Assembly (NCBI GenBank): GCA_902542765.1
Contig: CACBVW010000013.1
Coordinates: 1 to 36,730, forward strand
From: an uncultured SAR116 cluster alpha proteobacterium
GTDB lineage: Bacteria; Pseudomonadota; Alphaproteobacteria; Puniceispirillales; Marisalimonadaceae
Direction: 5' to 3'
DNA length: 36,730 nucleotides
Shown: one piece after another, positions 7,983-16,486 of the stretch
Layout of the letters: each line of letters starts with the position of its first letter
Position numbering within the stretch: the stretch's first letter is position 1
Notes under the pieces: model-generated
Told to the model about the DNA's origin: nothing
Database searches by the model: none
Seen by the model: only the letters and a program-made list of their open reading frames with translations
Program-made: the position numbers and the translations under genes

Positions 7983-8984
7983 TTACTTCAACTTAAACCC
8001 ACCTTTTGGTAAATACGCATCTGTAAAATATAACTTTGCATCAGGTTTAGTTTTATATTTATAAGTCTCACTTAATTGAGCAATAGCTGCTTCAAAACGT
8101 GCCTTATCAATATTACCCATTCCATTCTTTAAAACATAATCTGTCATAACATTACCAGATAAGGCCAAATTAAACCTTCTTTTTTCTAAGTTTTTGTCAG
8201 CAGCTGGGTTTCTTTTAACAAGTGCTTCAATAGCTGAACTTGGATTTGAAACAGCATCTTTCCAACCCTTACCAACTGCACCAAGAAAGGATTTAACAAC
8301 CTTAGCATTTGAAGATGCAAAGTCGGTATTAACAATGATTGCATTTCCATATAGCTTGAGCCCATGATCGGCCATTAAGATTGTAGTAATATCATCTTCT
8401 GGAACTCCAAGACGAACTAAGTTCAGAAAAGATGAAAATGAGTAACCTGTTACGGAAGAAACTTTGCCCTCAGCTAACATGGGTTCGCGAGTAGGAAAAC
8501 CAACTGGTTCAACTTTGATTTTGTTCATGTCTAAGCCATTTGCTTTTGCAAAAGAGGGAAATTGAGCCCAGGCACCATCAGGTGGAGGAGCGCCCAAAAC
8601 TGAACCAGGCAAGTCAGCCGGTGATTTGATACCGAGAGATTTTCTTCCTATAACTGCAAATGGAGGCTTATCATAAATCATCATTATTGCAGTAACTGGC
8701 GCACCAGGATTTTGATCTAAAAATTTGATTAAAGAGTTGATGTCAGCAAAGCCAAGAGGAAATGATCCTGTTGCAACCTTTGGAATTGCGTCTAATGATC
8801 CTTTGCCGGGTGAAATCTCAACATCTAGACCTGCATCTTTAAAATAACCTTTATCAATTGCATTAAAAAAAGGTGCTGATGGACCTTCAAATTTCCAATC
8901 CAACGTAAATGGTATTTTAGTGTCTGCATAACTTGTAATTGAAAACAAAAAAGAAATTATTATTAAAACTAAATTTTTAAACAA
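7983..8984 (-). CDS. periplasmic binding protein, NMT1/THI5-like ABC importer
   Basis: The 333-residue protein has a signal peptide ending near SYA and then the NMT1/SsuA-like binding-protein fold: IPFTLDWKFEGPSAPFFNA, then KGYFKDAGLDVEI, and ADINSLI for the second part of lobe one. The usual HMP-binding Cys-rich CCCFC motif of yeast THI5 is absent. The start is TTG at 8984, fixed by a perfect AGGAGG five bases upstream; the ATG at 9000 is in another frame and runs into a stop. Relatives bind pyrimidine precursors of thiamin, sulfonates or other small acids, and the ligand here is not assigned. Confidence 0.93.
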   Translation of the reverse strand: MFKNLVLIIISFLFSITSYADTKIPFTLDWKFEGPSAPFFNAIDKGYFKDAGLDVEISPGKGSLDAIPKVATGSFPLGFADINSLIKFLDQNPGAPVTAIMMIYDKPPFAVIGRKSLGIKSPADLPGSVLGAPPPDGAWAQFPSFAKANGLDMNKIKVEPVGFPTREPMLAEGKVSSVTGYSFSSFLNLVRLGVPEDDITTILMADHGLKLYGNAIIVNTDFASSNAKVVKSFLGAVGKGWKDAVSNPSSAIEALVKRNPAADKNLEKRRFNLALSGNVMTDYVLKNGMGNIDKARFEAAIAQLSETYKYKTKPDAKLYFTDAYLPKGGFKLK

Positions 8985-8990
8985 ATTTAC

Positions 8991-8996
8991 CTCCTA
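8991..8996 (-). promoter_or_regulatory. Shine-Dalgarno AGGAGG deciding a TTG start
   Basis: AGGAGG on the minus strand lies five bases before the TTG of the binding-protein gene. It rules out the nearby ATG at 9000, which would be upstream of its own Shine-Dalgarno and out of frame. Confidence 0.85.
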
Positions 8997-9120
8997 TCAT
9001 TAAAATCAATGTTCAAGATATATTATTTTAATTGTAAATCATAAATTTGATTTTATAGTATTTATTGTGTAATTAAACTTTATTAGTTTATGATTAAATA
9101 TTAATCAATTAAACTTACAA

Positions 9121-9151
9121 TTAGTAATAACTTTAATTATTTATAGTCAAG
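9121..9151 (-). promoter_or_regulatory. possible sigma-70-like promoter for the importer operon
   Basis: On the minus strand TTGACT (9146-9151) is followed after 17 bases by TTACTA (9123-9128). The -35 is good and the -10 is poor. The site lies about 140 bases upstream of the binding-protein start, in the 211-base AT-rich gap between divergent genes. No riboswitch-like structure was seen in this gap. AT-rich sequence gives many chance matches, so this is a weak call. Confidence 0.25.
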
Positions 9152-9195
9152 AAATTTTTTTAAACCAAAAACAAGAGAAATTTGTTTAGGATTTT

Positions 9196-10209
9196 ATTAT
9201 TATTAAAAACTTAGTAAATACAAAAATTATATTAAAGAAACGTCCATCTGAAACTATTACAGAGGATTTGTTTCAAAATATAAATGATGAAATTGACGAA
9301 ATTAGGGATAATCATTTTCTTGTAGAGGTGGAGTATGTTTCCGTAGATCCAGCAATGAGAGTCTGGATTAGCGATGTTGGCAACTATTCTGAACCAGTTC
9401 ATATAAATAGTACTATGAGAAGTTTTGGAGTTGGTAAAATTATATTCTCTAAAAGCAAAAATTTTAAAGTCAATGAATATGTAGTAGGGTGGCTAGGTTG
9501 GCAAAAATTTTCTGTAGTAGATGAAAACAAAATTCAATTAAAAATTGATCCAAAATCAGCCCCATTATCTAAAAATTTAGGTATTTTAGGTTTAAATGGA
9601 ATAACTGCTTATGCTGGATTAATTGATATATGCAAGCCAAAAAAAAATGATGTTGTTTTGGTTACAACTGCTGCAGGCAGTGTAGGTTCAGCAGTTGGGC
9701 AATTAGCTAAAATTTATGGGTGTAGAACAATAGGCCTTACTAGTTCAGACAAAAAAGTAGCTATGTGTAAAAGTAAATTTGGATATGATGAAGTTATCAA
9801 TTATAAAGAAGAAAATGATTTGTCTAATAGCTTAAAGAAAATAGCTCCCCATGGAATTGACTGCTTTTTTGATAATGTTGGCGGCACACAATTTGATGCA
9901 GTTATGGAAAATTTAAACATTAAAGCTAGGATTGTAATATGTGGAACAATAGGTATGCCTTCATTTCCAATACCACTTGGTCCAAGAGTTAACCGAACCT
10001 TACTTATTAAAAGGGCTAAAATTGAAGGCTTCTTAGTTCTAGATTATTTTAACAAATATAAAGAAATTTATAATAGATTGCTAAAATGGTATATTCACGG
10101 CAAGTTGGTTAGCGAAGAGGATATAAGTAATGGACTAGAAAGTGCCCCTACTTCACTCGTTAAAATTTTAAATGGCTTAAATTTAGGTAAACAATTAGTC
10201 AAATTATAA
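9196..10209 (+). CDS. MDR-family NADP-dependent oxidoreductase (alkenal/prostaglandin reductase-like)
   Basis: The protein is a zinc-independent medium-chain reductase. VSVDPAMRVWISD and the dinucleotide-binding TTAAGSVGSAVGQLAK are typical of the 2-alkenal / prostaglandin reductase / curcumin reductase group, which reduces alpha,beta-unsaturated carbonyls with NADPH. A TTG at 9268 would give 313 residues but would lose the family's first strand. The frame is open upstream and encodes the expected TKIILKKRPSETITEDLF, and no ATG, GTG or TTG precedes it. The best start is ATT at 9196, five bases after an AGG, giving 337 residues; this AUU start is inferred. It is divergent from the ABC operon, and its end lies six bases from the convergent DMT gene. 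Confidence 0.88.
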   Translation: MIIKNLVNTKIILKKRPSETITEDLFQNINDEIDEIRDNHFLVEVEYVSVDPAMRVWISDVGNYSEPVHINSTMRSFGVGKIIFSKSKNFKVNEYVVGWLGWQKFSVVDENKIQLKIDPKSAPLSKNLGILGLNGITAYAGLIDICKPKKNDVVLVTTAAGSVGSAVGQLAKIYGCRTIGLTSSDKKVAMCKSKFGYDEVINYKEENDLSNSLKKIAPHGIDCFFDNVGGTQFDAVMENLNIKARIVICGTIGMPSFPIPLGPRVNRTLLIKRAKIEGFLVLDYFNKYKEIYNRLLKWYIHGKLVSEEDISNGLESAPTSLVKILNGLNLGKQLVKL

Positions 10210-10215
10210 AAAATT

Positions 10216-11067
10216 TTAATCTCTCTCCCTCCATGCTATGTAAGAAGAAGCACCAACAATTAAGAAACCACCAATCCATAAGGTATAAGGTGTACTTTCT
10301 ACAAAAATAGTATATCCGATTAAAACTGACCAAATTAATTTTAAATAATCAAGGGGAAGTAATATTGCCAACTCTCCTAGTTTAAATGCGCTATTTAAAA
10401 GTGTTTGAGCTATTGTTCCAGTAATAGCTATAAAAAAAATTATAGAAAATTGGTATAGATTTGGCATTGTTAAATATGGATATGCAGCCACAAATGTTGC
10501 TGGTATCATTCCAACACCAGCATAAAGAGATATTGTCACTGGTGAATCTGTTTCAGTTAACTTTTTTATAAAAATAAGAGAAATTGACCAAATTAGTGAC
10601 GAAATAAGAATAAAAATGCCCCCTACATTCACTGAGATATCGGGTCTTAGAACTATTATTGCACCAAAAAAACCTACAAAAAGAGCAATAAGCCTATGTT
10701 GTTTTAGTTTTTCTTTTAAAAACACAAATGCTAAAAGTGTAGTAAAAATGGGGACTGTTAAATTTAAAGCTGTTACTTCTGACAATGTTGTTAATGTTAA
10801 ACCATAAAAAAAACAGAGCATAGCAATTGAATTTGTAATGATTCTATATAGCTGAAATTTTGGTTGTTTAGTTACAAAAGTAGATTTTCCTTCTTTAAAT
10901 AGAATTGGAGATAGAACAACTATAACAAGTGCACATCTGAGAAATGTTATTTCAAAAATATGGATTTCTTCTGACAAAAATTTTGCTGCACTATGCATAA
11001 CTATGAAGCTGAAACCAGATATAATCATAAAGATTATTGATACAGTTGTATCAGAAATATTTTTCAT
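10216..11067 (-). CDS. EamA/DMT-superfamily exporter in operon with MerR regulator
   Basis: This 283-residue protein has ten predicted membrane segments in two EamA repeats; AMLCFFYGLTLTTLSEVTAL and AITGTIAQTLLNSAFKLGEL are typical of the RhaT/YdcZ-type DMT branch found in many proteobacteria. Its start overlaps the stop of the MerR-type regulator by four bases, so both are made together. The regulator therefore probably controls this exporter, perhaps for a toxic metabolite or metal complex, but the substrate is unknown. Confidence 0.9.
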   Translation of the reverse strand: MKNISDTTVSIIFMIISGFSFIVMHSAAKFLSEEIHIFEITFLRCALVIVVLSPILFKEGKSTFVTKQPKFQLYRIITNSIAMLCFFYGLTLTTLSEVTALNLTVPIFTTLLAFVFLKEKLKQHRLIALFVGFFGAIIVLRPDISVNVGGIFILISSLIWSISLIFIKKLTETDSPVTISLYAGVGMIPATFVAAYPYLTMPNLYQFSIIFFIAITGTIAQTLLNSAFKLGELAILLPLDYLKLIWSVLIGYTIFVESTPYTLWIGGFLIVGASSYIAWRERD

Positions 11068-11453
11068 TTTTTTGATAAAGCATCAAGAATTGGACAATTA
11101 GGTCTGTCATCACCATGACAATTTTTAGCTAGATAACTTAATTCATCTTTTAAATTTTGTAACTGCTTTAATTTTTCATCTATTTGAGAAATTTTTTCTA
11201 GGGTTAATTTTTTTACGTCTTTACTAGGCCTACTTTTATTTTCGTATAAAGATAATAATTCCCTACATTCATCAATACTAAAATTAAATTTTCTAGCCTT
11301 TCCTACAAATTTCAATTTTAAAACATCTTCATCGTTATATTCACGATATCCAGAAAAGATGTTTTGATAAGGTTTTACTAGACCAATGTTGTCATAATAT
11401 CTAACAGCTTTTACTGTTAACTCTGATAATTTAGATGCTTTTCCGATATTCAT
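11064..11453 (-). CDS. MerR-family regulator, CueR/HmrR-like metal sensor
   Basis: The 129-residue protein has the MerR winged helix (about 1-70, with LSELTVKAVRYYDNIGLVKP), a dimerisation helix (about 80-110) and a C-terminal metal loop with C112 and C120 in CHGDDRPNCPI. Both cysteine positions, and S77, match those I know for E. coli CueR, which senses Cu(I). This supports a monovalent-metal sensor, although no copper ATPase or chaperone gene is nearby. An operator-like dyad lies 12 bases upstream of the start (11465-11485), which suggests autoregulation. The coupled downstream gene is a DMT exporter rather than CopA, an unusual partner. Confidence 0.88.
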   Translation of the reverse strand: MNIGKASKLSELTVKAVRYYDNIGLVKPYQNIFSGYREYNDEDVLKLKFVGKARKFNFSIDECRELLSLYENKSRPSKDVKKLTLEKISQIDEKLKQLQNLKDELSYLAKNCHGDDRPNCPILDALSKK

Positions 11454-11464
11454 AGTTAATTACA

Positions 11465-11485
11465 ACTTTCCAGTAACTGTATAGT
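11465..11485 (-). promoter_or_regulatory. CueR/HmrR-type operator dyad upstream of merR-like gene
   Basis: On the plus strand ACTTTCCAG and CTGTATAGT flank TAA; the half-sites match at seven of nine positions in inverted orientation. The 9-3-9 layout and the CTTTCCAG half-site resemble CueR boxes. On the minus strand a TAATTA -10-like element follows directly, so the transcript would begin at or near the ATG and be leaderless or nearly so. Assignment is by pattern only. Confidence 0.5.
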
Positions 11486-11542
11486 TATATATCTGAAATA
11501 ATAAACTATAAAGTAATAAAATATTTTAAAATTAAATACTAA

Positions 11543-12085
11543 TTAATTATTAATTAAAATAGATTTTATTGTATCAGAATAAAGACGATGTTCTATTTCT
11601 TGTAAACGATCTTTTAAGGTGTCTTCAGTATCATTATCATTAATTTTGATAACGTTTTGTTTTATTATAGAGCCACTATCCATACCTTCATCTACATAAT
11701 GTATAGTTACACCTGTATATTGAGCACTATCGTCTAATGCTTGTTTGATAGCATTCAACCCCTTATACTTTGGCAGAAGTGATGGATGAACATTTACGAT
11801 AAATTTTGAAGGCAAAGATTTTACAAAATTTTTACTTAACAATCTCATATATCCTGCAAGAACTAATAATTTAACATCATAGTCAATTATTAATTTTAAT
11901 ACTTCTTCTTCTAGCTGTGAGACGTTTTTCCAAGAGTATAAAGGTATATTTGCATTCTTTGCAATTTTCAAACCTAAAGCTTTAGGATTATTAGAAGCAA
12001 CAAAACTTACTTTTATACCTTTATCAATTATAGCTTTCAAATTGGAACCATTACCACTTAATAAGACAGCTATATTAATACACAT
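11543..12085 (-). CDS. purN: phosphoribosylglycinamide formyltransferase PurN
   Basis: The 180-residue enzyme transfers a formyl group from 10-formyl-tetrahydrofolate to GAR, the third step of purine synthesis. The P-loop-like LLSGNGSNLKAI (8-19) binds the phosphate of GAR. The catalytic triad is visible as N98 and H100 in VNVHPSLLP and D136 in GMDSG, all eight below the E. coli numbering. Length is slightly under the usual 190-210, with a short C-terminus. PurM, its common neighbour, is not adjacent in this window. Confidence 0.95.
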   Translation of the reverse strand: MCINIAVLLSGNGSNLKAIIDKGIKVSFVASNNPKALGLKIAKNANIPLYSWKNVSQLEEEVLKLIIDYDVKLLVLAGYMRLLSKNFVKSLPSKFIVNVHPSLLPKYKGLNAIKQALDDSAQYTGVTIHYVDEGMDSGSIIKQNVIKINDNDTEDTLKDRLQEIEHRLYSDTIKSILINN

Positions 12086-12154
12086 ATAAACTCACAAATT
12101 TTTTAATAGATTAAAACTTACTTTCTAAACAAAAATATATATATAAAAAAACTT

Positions 12155-12904
12155 CTATAAATTTTTAATTAATAGCGAAATTCCAATAATAATTAAGATT
12201 GATAAAATAGTCTTTCTAAATATTTCGTTGGATAACCTCATTCTAATTTTAGTTCCAAAATACTGTCCTAACAATGCTGGAGGAGTTACTACTAAGCTTA
12301 TTAACAAATCATAAAAATTACCTAAACCGTGATAAATAAGCGAAGAGTAGAGTGGTATTGAAGCTAAAAAATACATTGTTGCAGTAGTTCTTATAAAAAT
12401 CTCTTTTTCCAGATTTAATGAAACTAAAAAGGTTATTATAGGTGGTGCATAGAACGTAGACAATCCACCAAGTATACCTGAAAAAAAACCGATAATTATA
12501 GATAATATTTTTTCATTTTTTTGTTTTATATTTTTAAGGTTTAACCCCAAAAAATTTATAAATGTAAATATGATAATAGTTAATGCAATGATAATTGAAA
12601 TTGTTTGAAAATTAAGTTGAAGAATTAACTTTCCACCAATTAATATGCCCGTAAACAGCATTAAAAACATAGGAAAGAATCTATAATCACTAATTCCTTT
12701 TTTTATGCTCATTTGAATAAAGTTAGTTGCTATAACTGGTACACACAAAAGCATCATTGCTTTCGTAGGCGGCAATATAAAGGCAATTATTGGAACAGAA
12801 AACATAGACATTCCTATACCTACAGACCCTTTAACTATACCACCCACAAAAACAGATAAAAAAATTAATGTTATAGTATAAGTTTCCAAATAATCAAAAT
12901 ACAT
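12155..12904 (-). CDS. TauE/SafE-family membrane transporter
   Basis: The 249-residue protein has about eight membrane segments in two repeats. VGGIVKGSVGIGMSMFSVPI and GFFSGILGGLSTFYAPPIIT carry the glycine-rich motifs of the TauE/SafE family, formerly DUF81. Members export sulfite, sulfoacetate or related organic acids, and the substrate here is open. It sits alone between purN and a small DUF3147-like gene. The window also encodes a TauD-family dioxygenase (33926), which could release sulfite, but the two are more than 20 kb apart. Confidence 0.9.
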   Translation of the reverse strand: MYFDYLETYTITLIFLSVFVGGIVKGSVGIGMSMFSVPIIAFILPPTKAMMLLCVPVIATNFIQMSIKKGISDYRFFPMFLMLFTGILIGGKLILQLNFQTISIIIALTIIIFTFINFLGLNLKNIKQKNEKILSIIIGFFSGILGGLSTFYAPPIITFLVSLNLEKEIFIRTTATMYFLASIPLYSSLIYHGLGNFYDLLISLVVTPPALLGQYFGTKIRMRLSNEIFRKTILSILIIIGISLLIKNL

Positions 12905-12983
12905 ATACTTATATAATACCTTTAAAGTGAACTGATAAATGTTTAAACATTTTCAATATTTCAAGCGTAGTACATTAGAGTAT

Positions 12984-13331
12984 CTACAAAATTTTGTAAC
13001 CATACTTTTTTGTAAAGAAATGTACTAAAACAATGAAAAAAGCAGTTATTAATACACTAAAAATAATTGACCAGTAAAAACCAAATTTGTTTATGAGATA
13101 AGGAAAAACTAGAAACATTGGTAGTGTTGGTAGCACATATAAAAGGGTATATGATGCATGATTAGATATTTTTTCAACTGAATTATTCTCATAATGCAAC
13201 CAAAATAAGATAATAAACGTTGTAATAGGCAAGGCAGATATTAATCCACCAATTCTGTCATTAAATTTAGCTATCTCAGTAACGATAACAATTATTAATG
13301 CTGTAATTATAATTTTAAAAAAAATAAACAA
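12984..13331 (-). CDS. DUF3147-like small membrane protein
   Basis: This 115-residue protein has four predicted membrane helices. FNDRIGGLISALPITTFIIL matches the conserved pattern I associate with DUF3147, an uncharacterised bacterial membrane family. No catalytic residues are evident. It begins 45 bases before (on the minus strand, downstream of) the ppnP gene, so the two may be co-transcribed. Confidence 0.75.
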   Translation of the reverse strand: MFIFFKIIITALIIVIVTEIAKFNDRIGGLISALPITTFIILFWLHYENNSVEKISNHASYTLLYVLPTLPMFLVFPYLINKFGFYWSIIFSVLITAFFIVLVHFFTKKYGYKIL

Positions 13332-13376
13332 ATCAAATTCTCTATTTTTTCGAATAAATAACTAAATCACTTAATA

Positions 13377-13694
13377 TTAGTCATCAAAATATGAGCAAGT
13401 ATAGTTTACTAGTTCTAATATTTCTACTTTGAAAGACGATTTTTTAGGAACATTAAAATTCATTCCCTTTTTTATCAATTTCCAATCATCATGATTTTGA
13501 AGCTTTAAAGTTAATTTTCCAGTGATAATTTCCATTAATTCTCTTGCATCTGTATTAAATTCATATTTCCCAGGCAACATTACTCCCAATGTTTTTCTAG
13601 AACCATCTTCCAAAAAAATATTACGACTAATTACATTTCCTTCAAAATAAATATTAGCTAATTTATCAACGTTTACGTTGGTATATTTATCCAT
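13377..13694 (-). CDS. ppnP: pyrimidine/purine nucleoside phosphorylase PpnP
   Basis: The 105-residue cupin-like protein fits the PpnP (YaiE, formerly DUF1255) family, which splits many nucleosides with phosphate to bases and ribose-1-phosphate. Diagnostic pieces are TLGVMLPGKYEFNTDAREL, then ITGKLTLKL, then FNVPKKSSFKVEI and a C-terminal YTCSYFDD. It is about ten residues longer at the N-terminus than E. coli PpnP. It would act in the cytoplasm in nucleoside salvage. Confidence 0.9.
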   Translation of the reverse strand: MDKYTNVNVDKLANIYFEGNVISRNIFLEDGSRKTLGVMLPGKYEFNTDARELMEIITGKLTLKLQNHDDWKLIKKGMNFNVPKKSSFKVEILELVNYTCSYFDD

Positions 13695-13805
13695 ATCAAT
13701 ATCTACATATGATTTTTAATATTTATTTAAAATCTAAGTTTAGCAAAAATATATTTCTAAGGTCTTACGCAACTATGTTTATATCTTGTGATTTGCAATT
13801 TAAAT

Positions 13806-14168
13806 TTAATAACAAAGAACAGTATCGCTTTCGGTTGATAATGTTAAAAGTTTGTCTGGCATTGCAAACTCTGCATTATAACCATCTAATAAACTTTCAT
13901 TATAACCTCTAGCTTTAGCAGACATACCAGATACATATAATTGGATCTTATTTTCTTTTAATTCATCTAAATGATTTTTTAAGTCACCTGTTCCCTGCCC
14001 TACAACTTCACCTACACTTTTAATATTTAGTAAATGTGTTCCATCTGCAGCCAAAAAAATGTTAACTTCGTCACCATTTTTGAACGCCGTAATTGCAATT
14101 AACATTCCAAGTGTTGCCTTGTTTTTTAATTCTGGGCCACTATGGATATGTATTAAAACTTTTGACAT
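13806..14168 (-). CDS. DsrE/DsrF-like protein
   Basis: The protein has 120 residues with the DsrE-like alpha/beta fold: VLIHIHSGPELKNKATLGM, then a FLAADGTHLL segment and a conserved loop around LYVSGMSAKARGY. The cysteine used by sulfur-relay members is absent from that loop, and the only cysteine is near the C-terminus (VLCY), so sulfur transfer is doubtful. An AGGAGG lies seven bases before the ATG, the best ribosome-binding site in this part of the window, suggesting strong expression. The function is not assigned beyond the fold. Confidence 0.85.
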   Translation of the reverse strand: MSKVLIHIHSGPELKNKATLGMLIAITAFKNGDEVNIFLAADGTHLLNIKSVGEVVGQGTGDLKNHLDELKENKIQLYVSGMSAKARGYNESLLDGYNAEFAMPDKLLTLSTESDTVLCY

Positions 14169-14288
14169 TTATAAATCCTCCTAAAAAAGTCTACATGCTA
14201 TAACATATGATTTTAGATGTTAAATAAAATAAACATTTAAGCCTTAATTATTAGCTTTATAATCTAGCTATCCATTAACTATTCCCGT

Positions 14289-14543
14289 TTAAATATTTGT
14301 CTTCCAAGAAAATCTATCCTCATAGTCTTTAAAAAATTCTTTTAAAACGTTAATGTGCTTTTCAATATCAGCCTTCTTATCAAAAGCAAAGATACCGAGC
14401 CCCTCATCAGAAGATATGTGATATGCATCAACAGAAACCAAACATTTTAGATTTCTAGGGTCAAAATTTAATGCTACATATTGATAACCAAAATGCATTA
14501 ATTTATAATTAGAACATCTAACATCTAAAAATATACAAAACAT
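14289..14543 (-). CDS. small soluble protein, unknown
   Basis: The protein has 84 residues, with a good GGGAG ribosome-binding site before the ATG, so the gene looks real. It shows beta strands in the N-terminal half (QYVALNFDPRNLKCLVSV) and a C-terminal helix (KKADIEKHINVLKEFFKDY). It could be a small alpha+beta fold like the barrel proteins elsewhere in the window, but no sequence link is seen. No family is recognised. Confidence 0.65.
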   Translation of the reverse strand: MFCIFLDVRCSNYKLMHFGYQYVALNFDPRNLKCLVSVDAYHISSDEGLGIFAFDKKADIEKHINVLKEFFKDYEDRFSWKTNI

Positions 14544-14681
14544 TTTAACTCTCCCTTAAAACTTATTCATAAAGGTCGATTATAATAAATGATGAGATTT
14601 ATTTAGAAATAATAATAATTTATATAATTAACTTACTTGTATTTTAAACTTTAATAAATCGACTTGTTTTTAAAATTGAAA

Positions 14682-15110
14682 TTAATATTTTTTTTCACTA
14701 AAATTTACCAATTTATTAAGTGTTTTTTTTAATCTTATTTCCAGCTCATTTGATGAAACAACTTCACATTTCCAAGAAAACTTTCTACTCCAGTCCCCAT
14801 TAACATAATCTAATGATACATAGTCTAAATTTCTCCTGAATATCCATCCTATAGGTTTAGTTATTTTTTCTTTATGAAATTTCACAAGAGGCTGTTGAAT
14901 AAATATTGTATTTTCAGATAGTTTATACGAATGATTAATAGAAATTATATTTAATTCATCAAAATTGATGCTGAGTACTTCAACTTTATTTTTACTTATA
15001 AAACTGTATCCCCTTTTATCTTTATCACAAATTAATGTCTTACCTTTAATAGTTGCAATTGCGTTATTAGAGATTATTACAAATAATATAAATGAAAATA
15101 TTCTGATCAT
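14682..15110 (-). CDS. small exported protein of unknown function
   Basis: I choose ATG 15110. It follows a CAGG and shares its A with the TAA stop of the upstream gene (TAATG), and from here the protein starts with a clear signal peptide (MIRIFSFILFVIISNNAIA). The longer frame to 15194 would bury that peptide. The mature part, about 120 residues, is beta-rich with two cysteines (LICDKDKRG, WKCEVV) that could form a disulfide, and ends in a charged helix. It resembles the 3989 exported protein in plan. It is translationally coupled to the membrane protein upstream. Confidence 0.75.
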   Translation of the reverse strand: MIRIFSFILFVIISNNAIATIKGKTLICDKDKRGYSFISKNKVEVLSINFDELNIISINHSYKLSENTIFIQQPLVKFHKEKITKPIGWIFRRNLDYVSLDYVNGDWSRKFSWKCEVVSSNELEIRLKKTLNKLVNFSEKKY

Positions 15111-15511
15111 TACCTGCCAAAACGTCTGATTTTTGAAATAGTCGAAAAATGGAGAATTATTGCTACACAGAAAAAAAATAATATAATCAACCATTGTTTA
15201 AAAGAAACTTCTGCACTTGTTTTTGTGAACACAATTAATCCCATAAATGAGAGCATAAATAGAAATGTTTTTAAAAAGTGGACTGGATATACCTCTTTAC
15301 TTCCATGTAATAAATGCATTAATCCATAAAATGCAAAAGTAGCAAATATTGCAAGCCTAATTGCAATCAGGTTTTCATAAGGTATTTCATTACTTTCAGC
15401 TAATGTAAATGGAAAAAGAATATATACATCAAAATAGAATGACACAACTGTCAATAGTGCCCAGACTGAAAGACAAAAAATAAAGATATCTCTAAGTATC
15501 CTAATATACAT
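15110..15511 (-). CDS. four-helix membrane protein, unknown
   Basis: This 133-residue protein has four predicted membrane helices with short basic loops and a basic tail (ISKIRRFGR). It has no recognised family motif. It is the first gene of a two-gene unit with the small exported protein that starts on its stop codon. Confidence 0.7.
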   Translation of the reverse strand: MYIRILRDIFIFCLSVWALLTVVSFYFDVYILFPFTLAESNEIPYENLIAIRLAIFATFAFYGLMHLLHGSKEVYPVHFLKTFLFMLSFMGLIVFTKTSAEVSFKQWLIILFFFCVAIILHFSTISKIRRFGR

Positions 15512-16038
15512 ATTACTGTTCTTAATTTAATCGCTTCAAACTAAATTTACAATGAACTAGATAAAATTACATCAAATATTATTATGTTAATTAAATTATT
15601 TTCTTCCTACTAATCTAAATTAATATTTCATATCAATGTGAAATAATATACTCTTAATGAAGATTATATGCTTATCAAATAAACCAAACTCATTGCTAAA
15701 TAAGCTACACTTGAGATTATGTAATATATACAAAATGTCAATAAGTACTGAACTGCGCCAGTTTATGTATCAATTAAAAGTTGCCGCTGAGTACAAGGAT
15801 TCTGTAACGCTTCTTGTGTTAATAAAATTTAGTATAAATAAATCTATAGGTATTACCTAACCATGAAACACTTCAAATTAGGACATAGGTAGTATGGGTA
15901 AATATATACAATTAAAGTTTGCAGCAATTGGTTTTTCATATAGGTTTTAGCACATAATAAATTATTACAGTGCCTAAGTATAACAATAAACTCTTAACAT
16001 GCTTCAATAACTTTTTAAATCGGATAGACCGGTAAAAC
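15512..16038. other. 527-base spacer without a supported gene
   Basis: The stretch is AT-rich. It holds a short perfect inverted repeat (TATTTCA and TGAAATA, 15625-15645). A short frame at 15657-15860 (MSISTELRQFMYQLKVAAEY from 15735) has no ribosome-binding site and no recognised family, so I do not call it. The part from about 15880 has fragments resembling the dispersed repeats further right (CATTTAAAC / AAATATATA pieces). Confidence 0.5.
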
Positions 16039-16440
16039 TTAACCTTGAGATTTTAAACCATTCATAAGTTGTATTTCAAATTGTTTTATAAGTTTTTTAT
16101 CTCCAGCATTGTTACAATCAAATTGTTTTTTATTGTAAGATTGTGTTGTTCCATTCCATATAACTTTTTGTTCCATCGCTACTGCTTTAGCATCATAAAA
16201 GTCGTAAAGGAGTCCAAAAATCATTTCACCCATTTCAGGTTGAGTATAAAACAACTGGCCAATTTGCTTTAATAAAGTGAGCTCTAAATTTTTAGTCTTA
16301 AAGCAAATTTCAGTTAAACCTGTTACTCCTCCCATTTGTTTATATTGGTCACTAGCAGCACCCTGTGCATAAACATTTTTGGAAAAGAGAAGAAAAATTA
16401 AAAAAAATGGAAATATTTTTAAATAAATTTTACAAGACAT
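16039..16440 (-). CDS. small exported protein, unknown
   Basis: This 133-residue protein has a signal peptide (IYLKIFPFFLIFLLFSKNVY, ending in AQG), so the mature part is periplasmic. The mature part is helical with two cysteines (EICFKT, FDCNNAG). The segment LTEICFKTKNLELTLLKQIG, with the AMEQKVIWNGTTQSYNKKQF stretch, has no family I recognise. It lies 46 bases downstream of the lipoprotein gene on the same strand, so the two envelope proteins may be co-expressed. Confidence 0.7.
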   Translation of the reverse strand: MSCKIYLKIFPFFLIFLLFSKNVYAQGAASDQYKQMGGVTGLTEICFKTKNLELTLLKQIGQLFYTQPEMGEMIFGLLYDFYDAKAVAMEQKVIWNGTTQSYNKKQFDCNNAGDKKLIKQFEIQLMNGLKSQG

Positions 16441-16486
16441 TTTGAGTAACTTGCTCCTTCTTAATATCTGTTAATGATAAATAATG

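Noticed and set aside
7983-8984. Naming the importer thiXYZ, tauABC or ssuABC
   Set aside because: No TPP riboswitch or pathway gene is next to it, and the binding protein lacks residues that would decide between thiamin-precursor and sulfonate ligands.
13709-13912. Open frame on the plus strand
   Set aside because: Its 3' half lies antisense to the DsrE-like gene and the translation is not protein-like.
15657-15860. Possible 67-residue gene on the plus strand
   Set aside because: It has no ribosome-binding site, low-complexity ends and no recognised family. The part MSISTELRQFMYQLKVAAEY looks slightly protein-like, but not enough to call.
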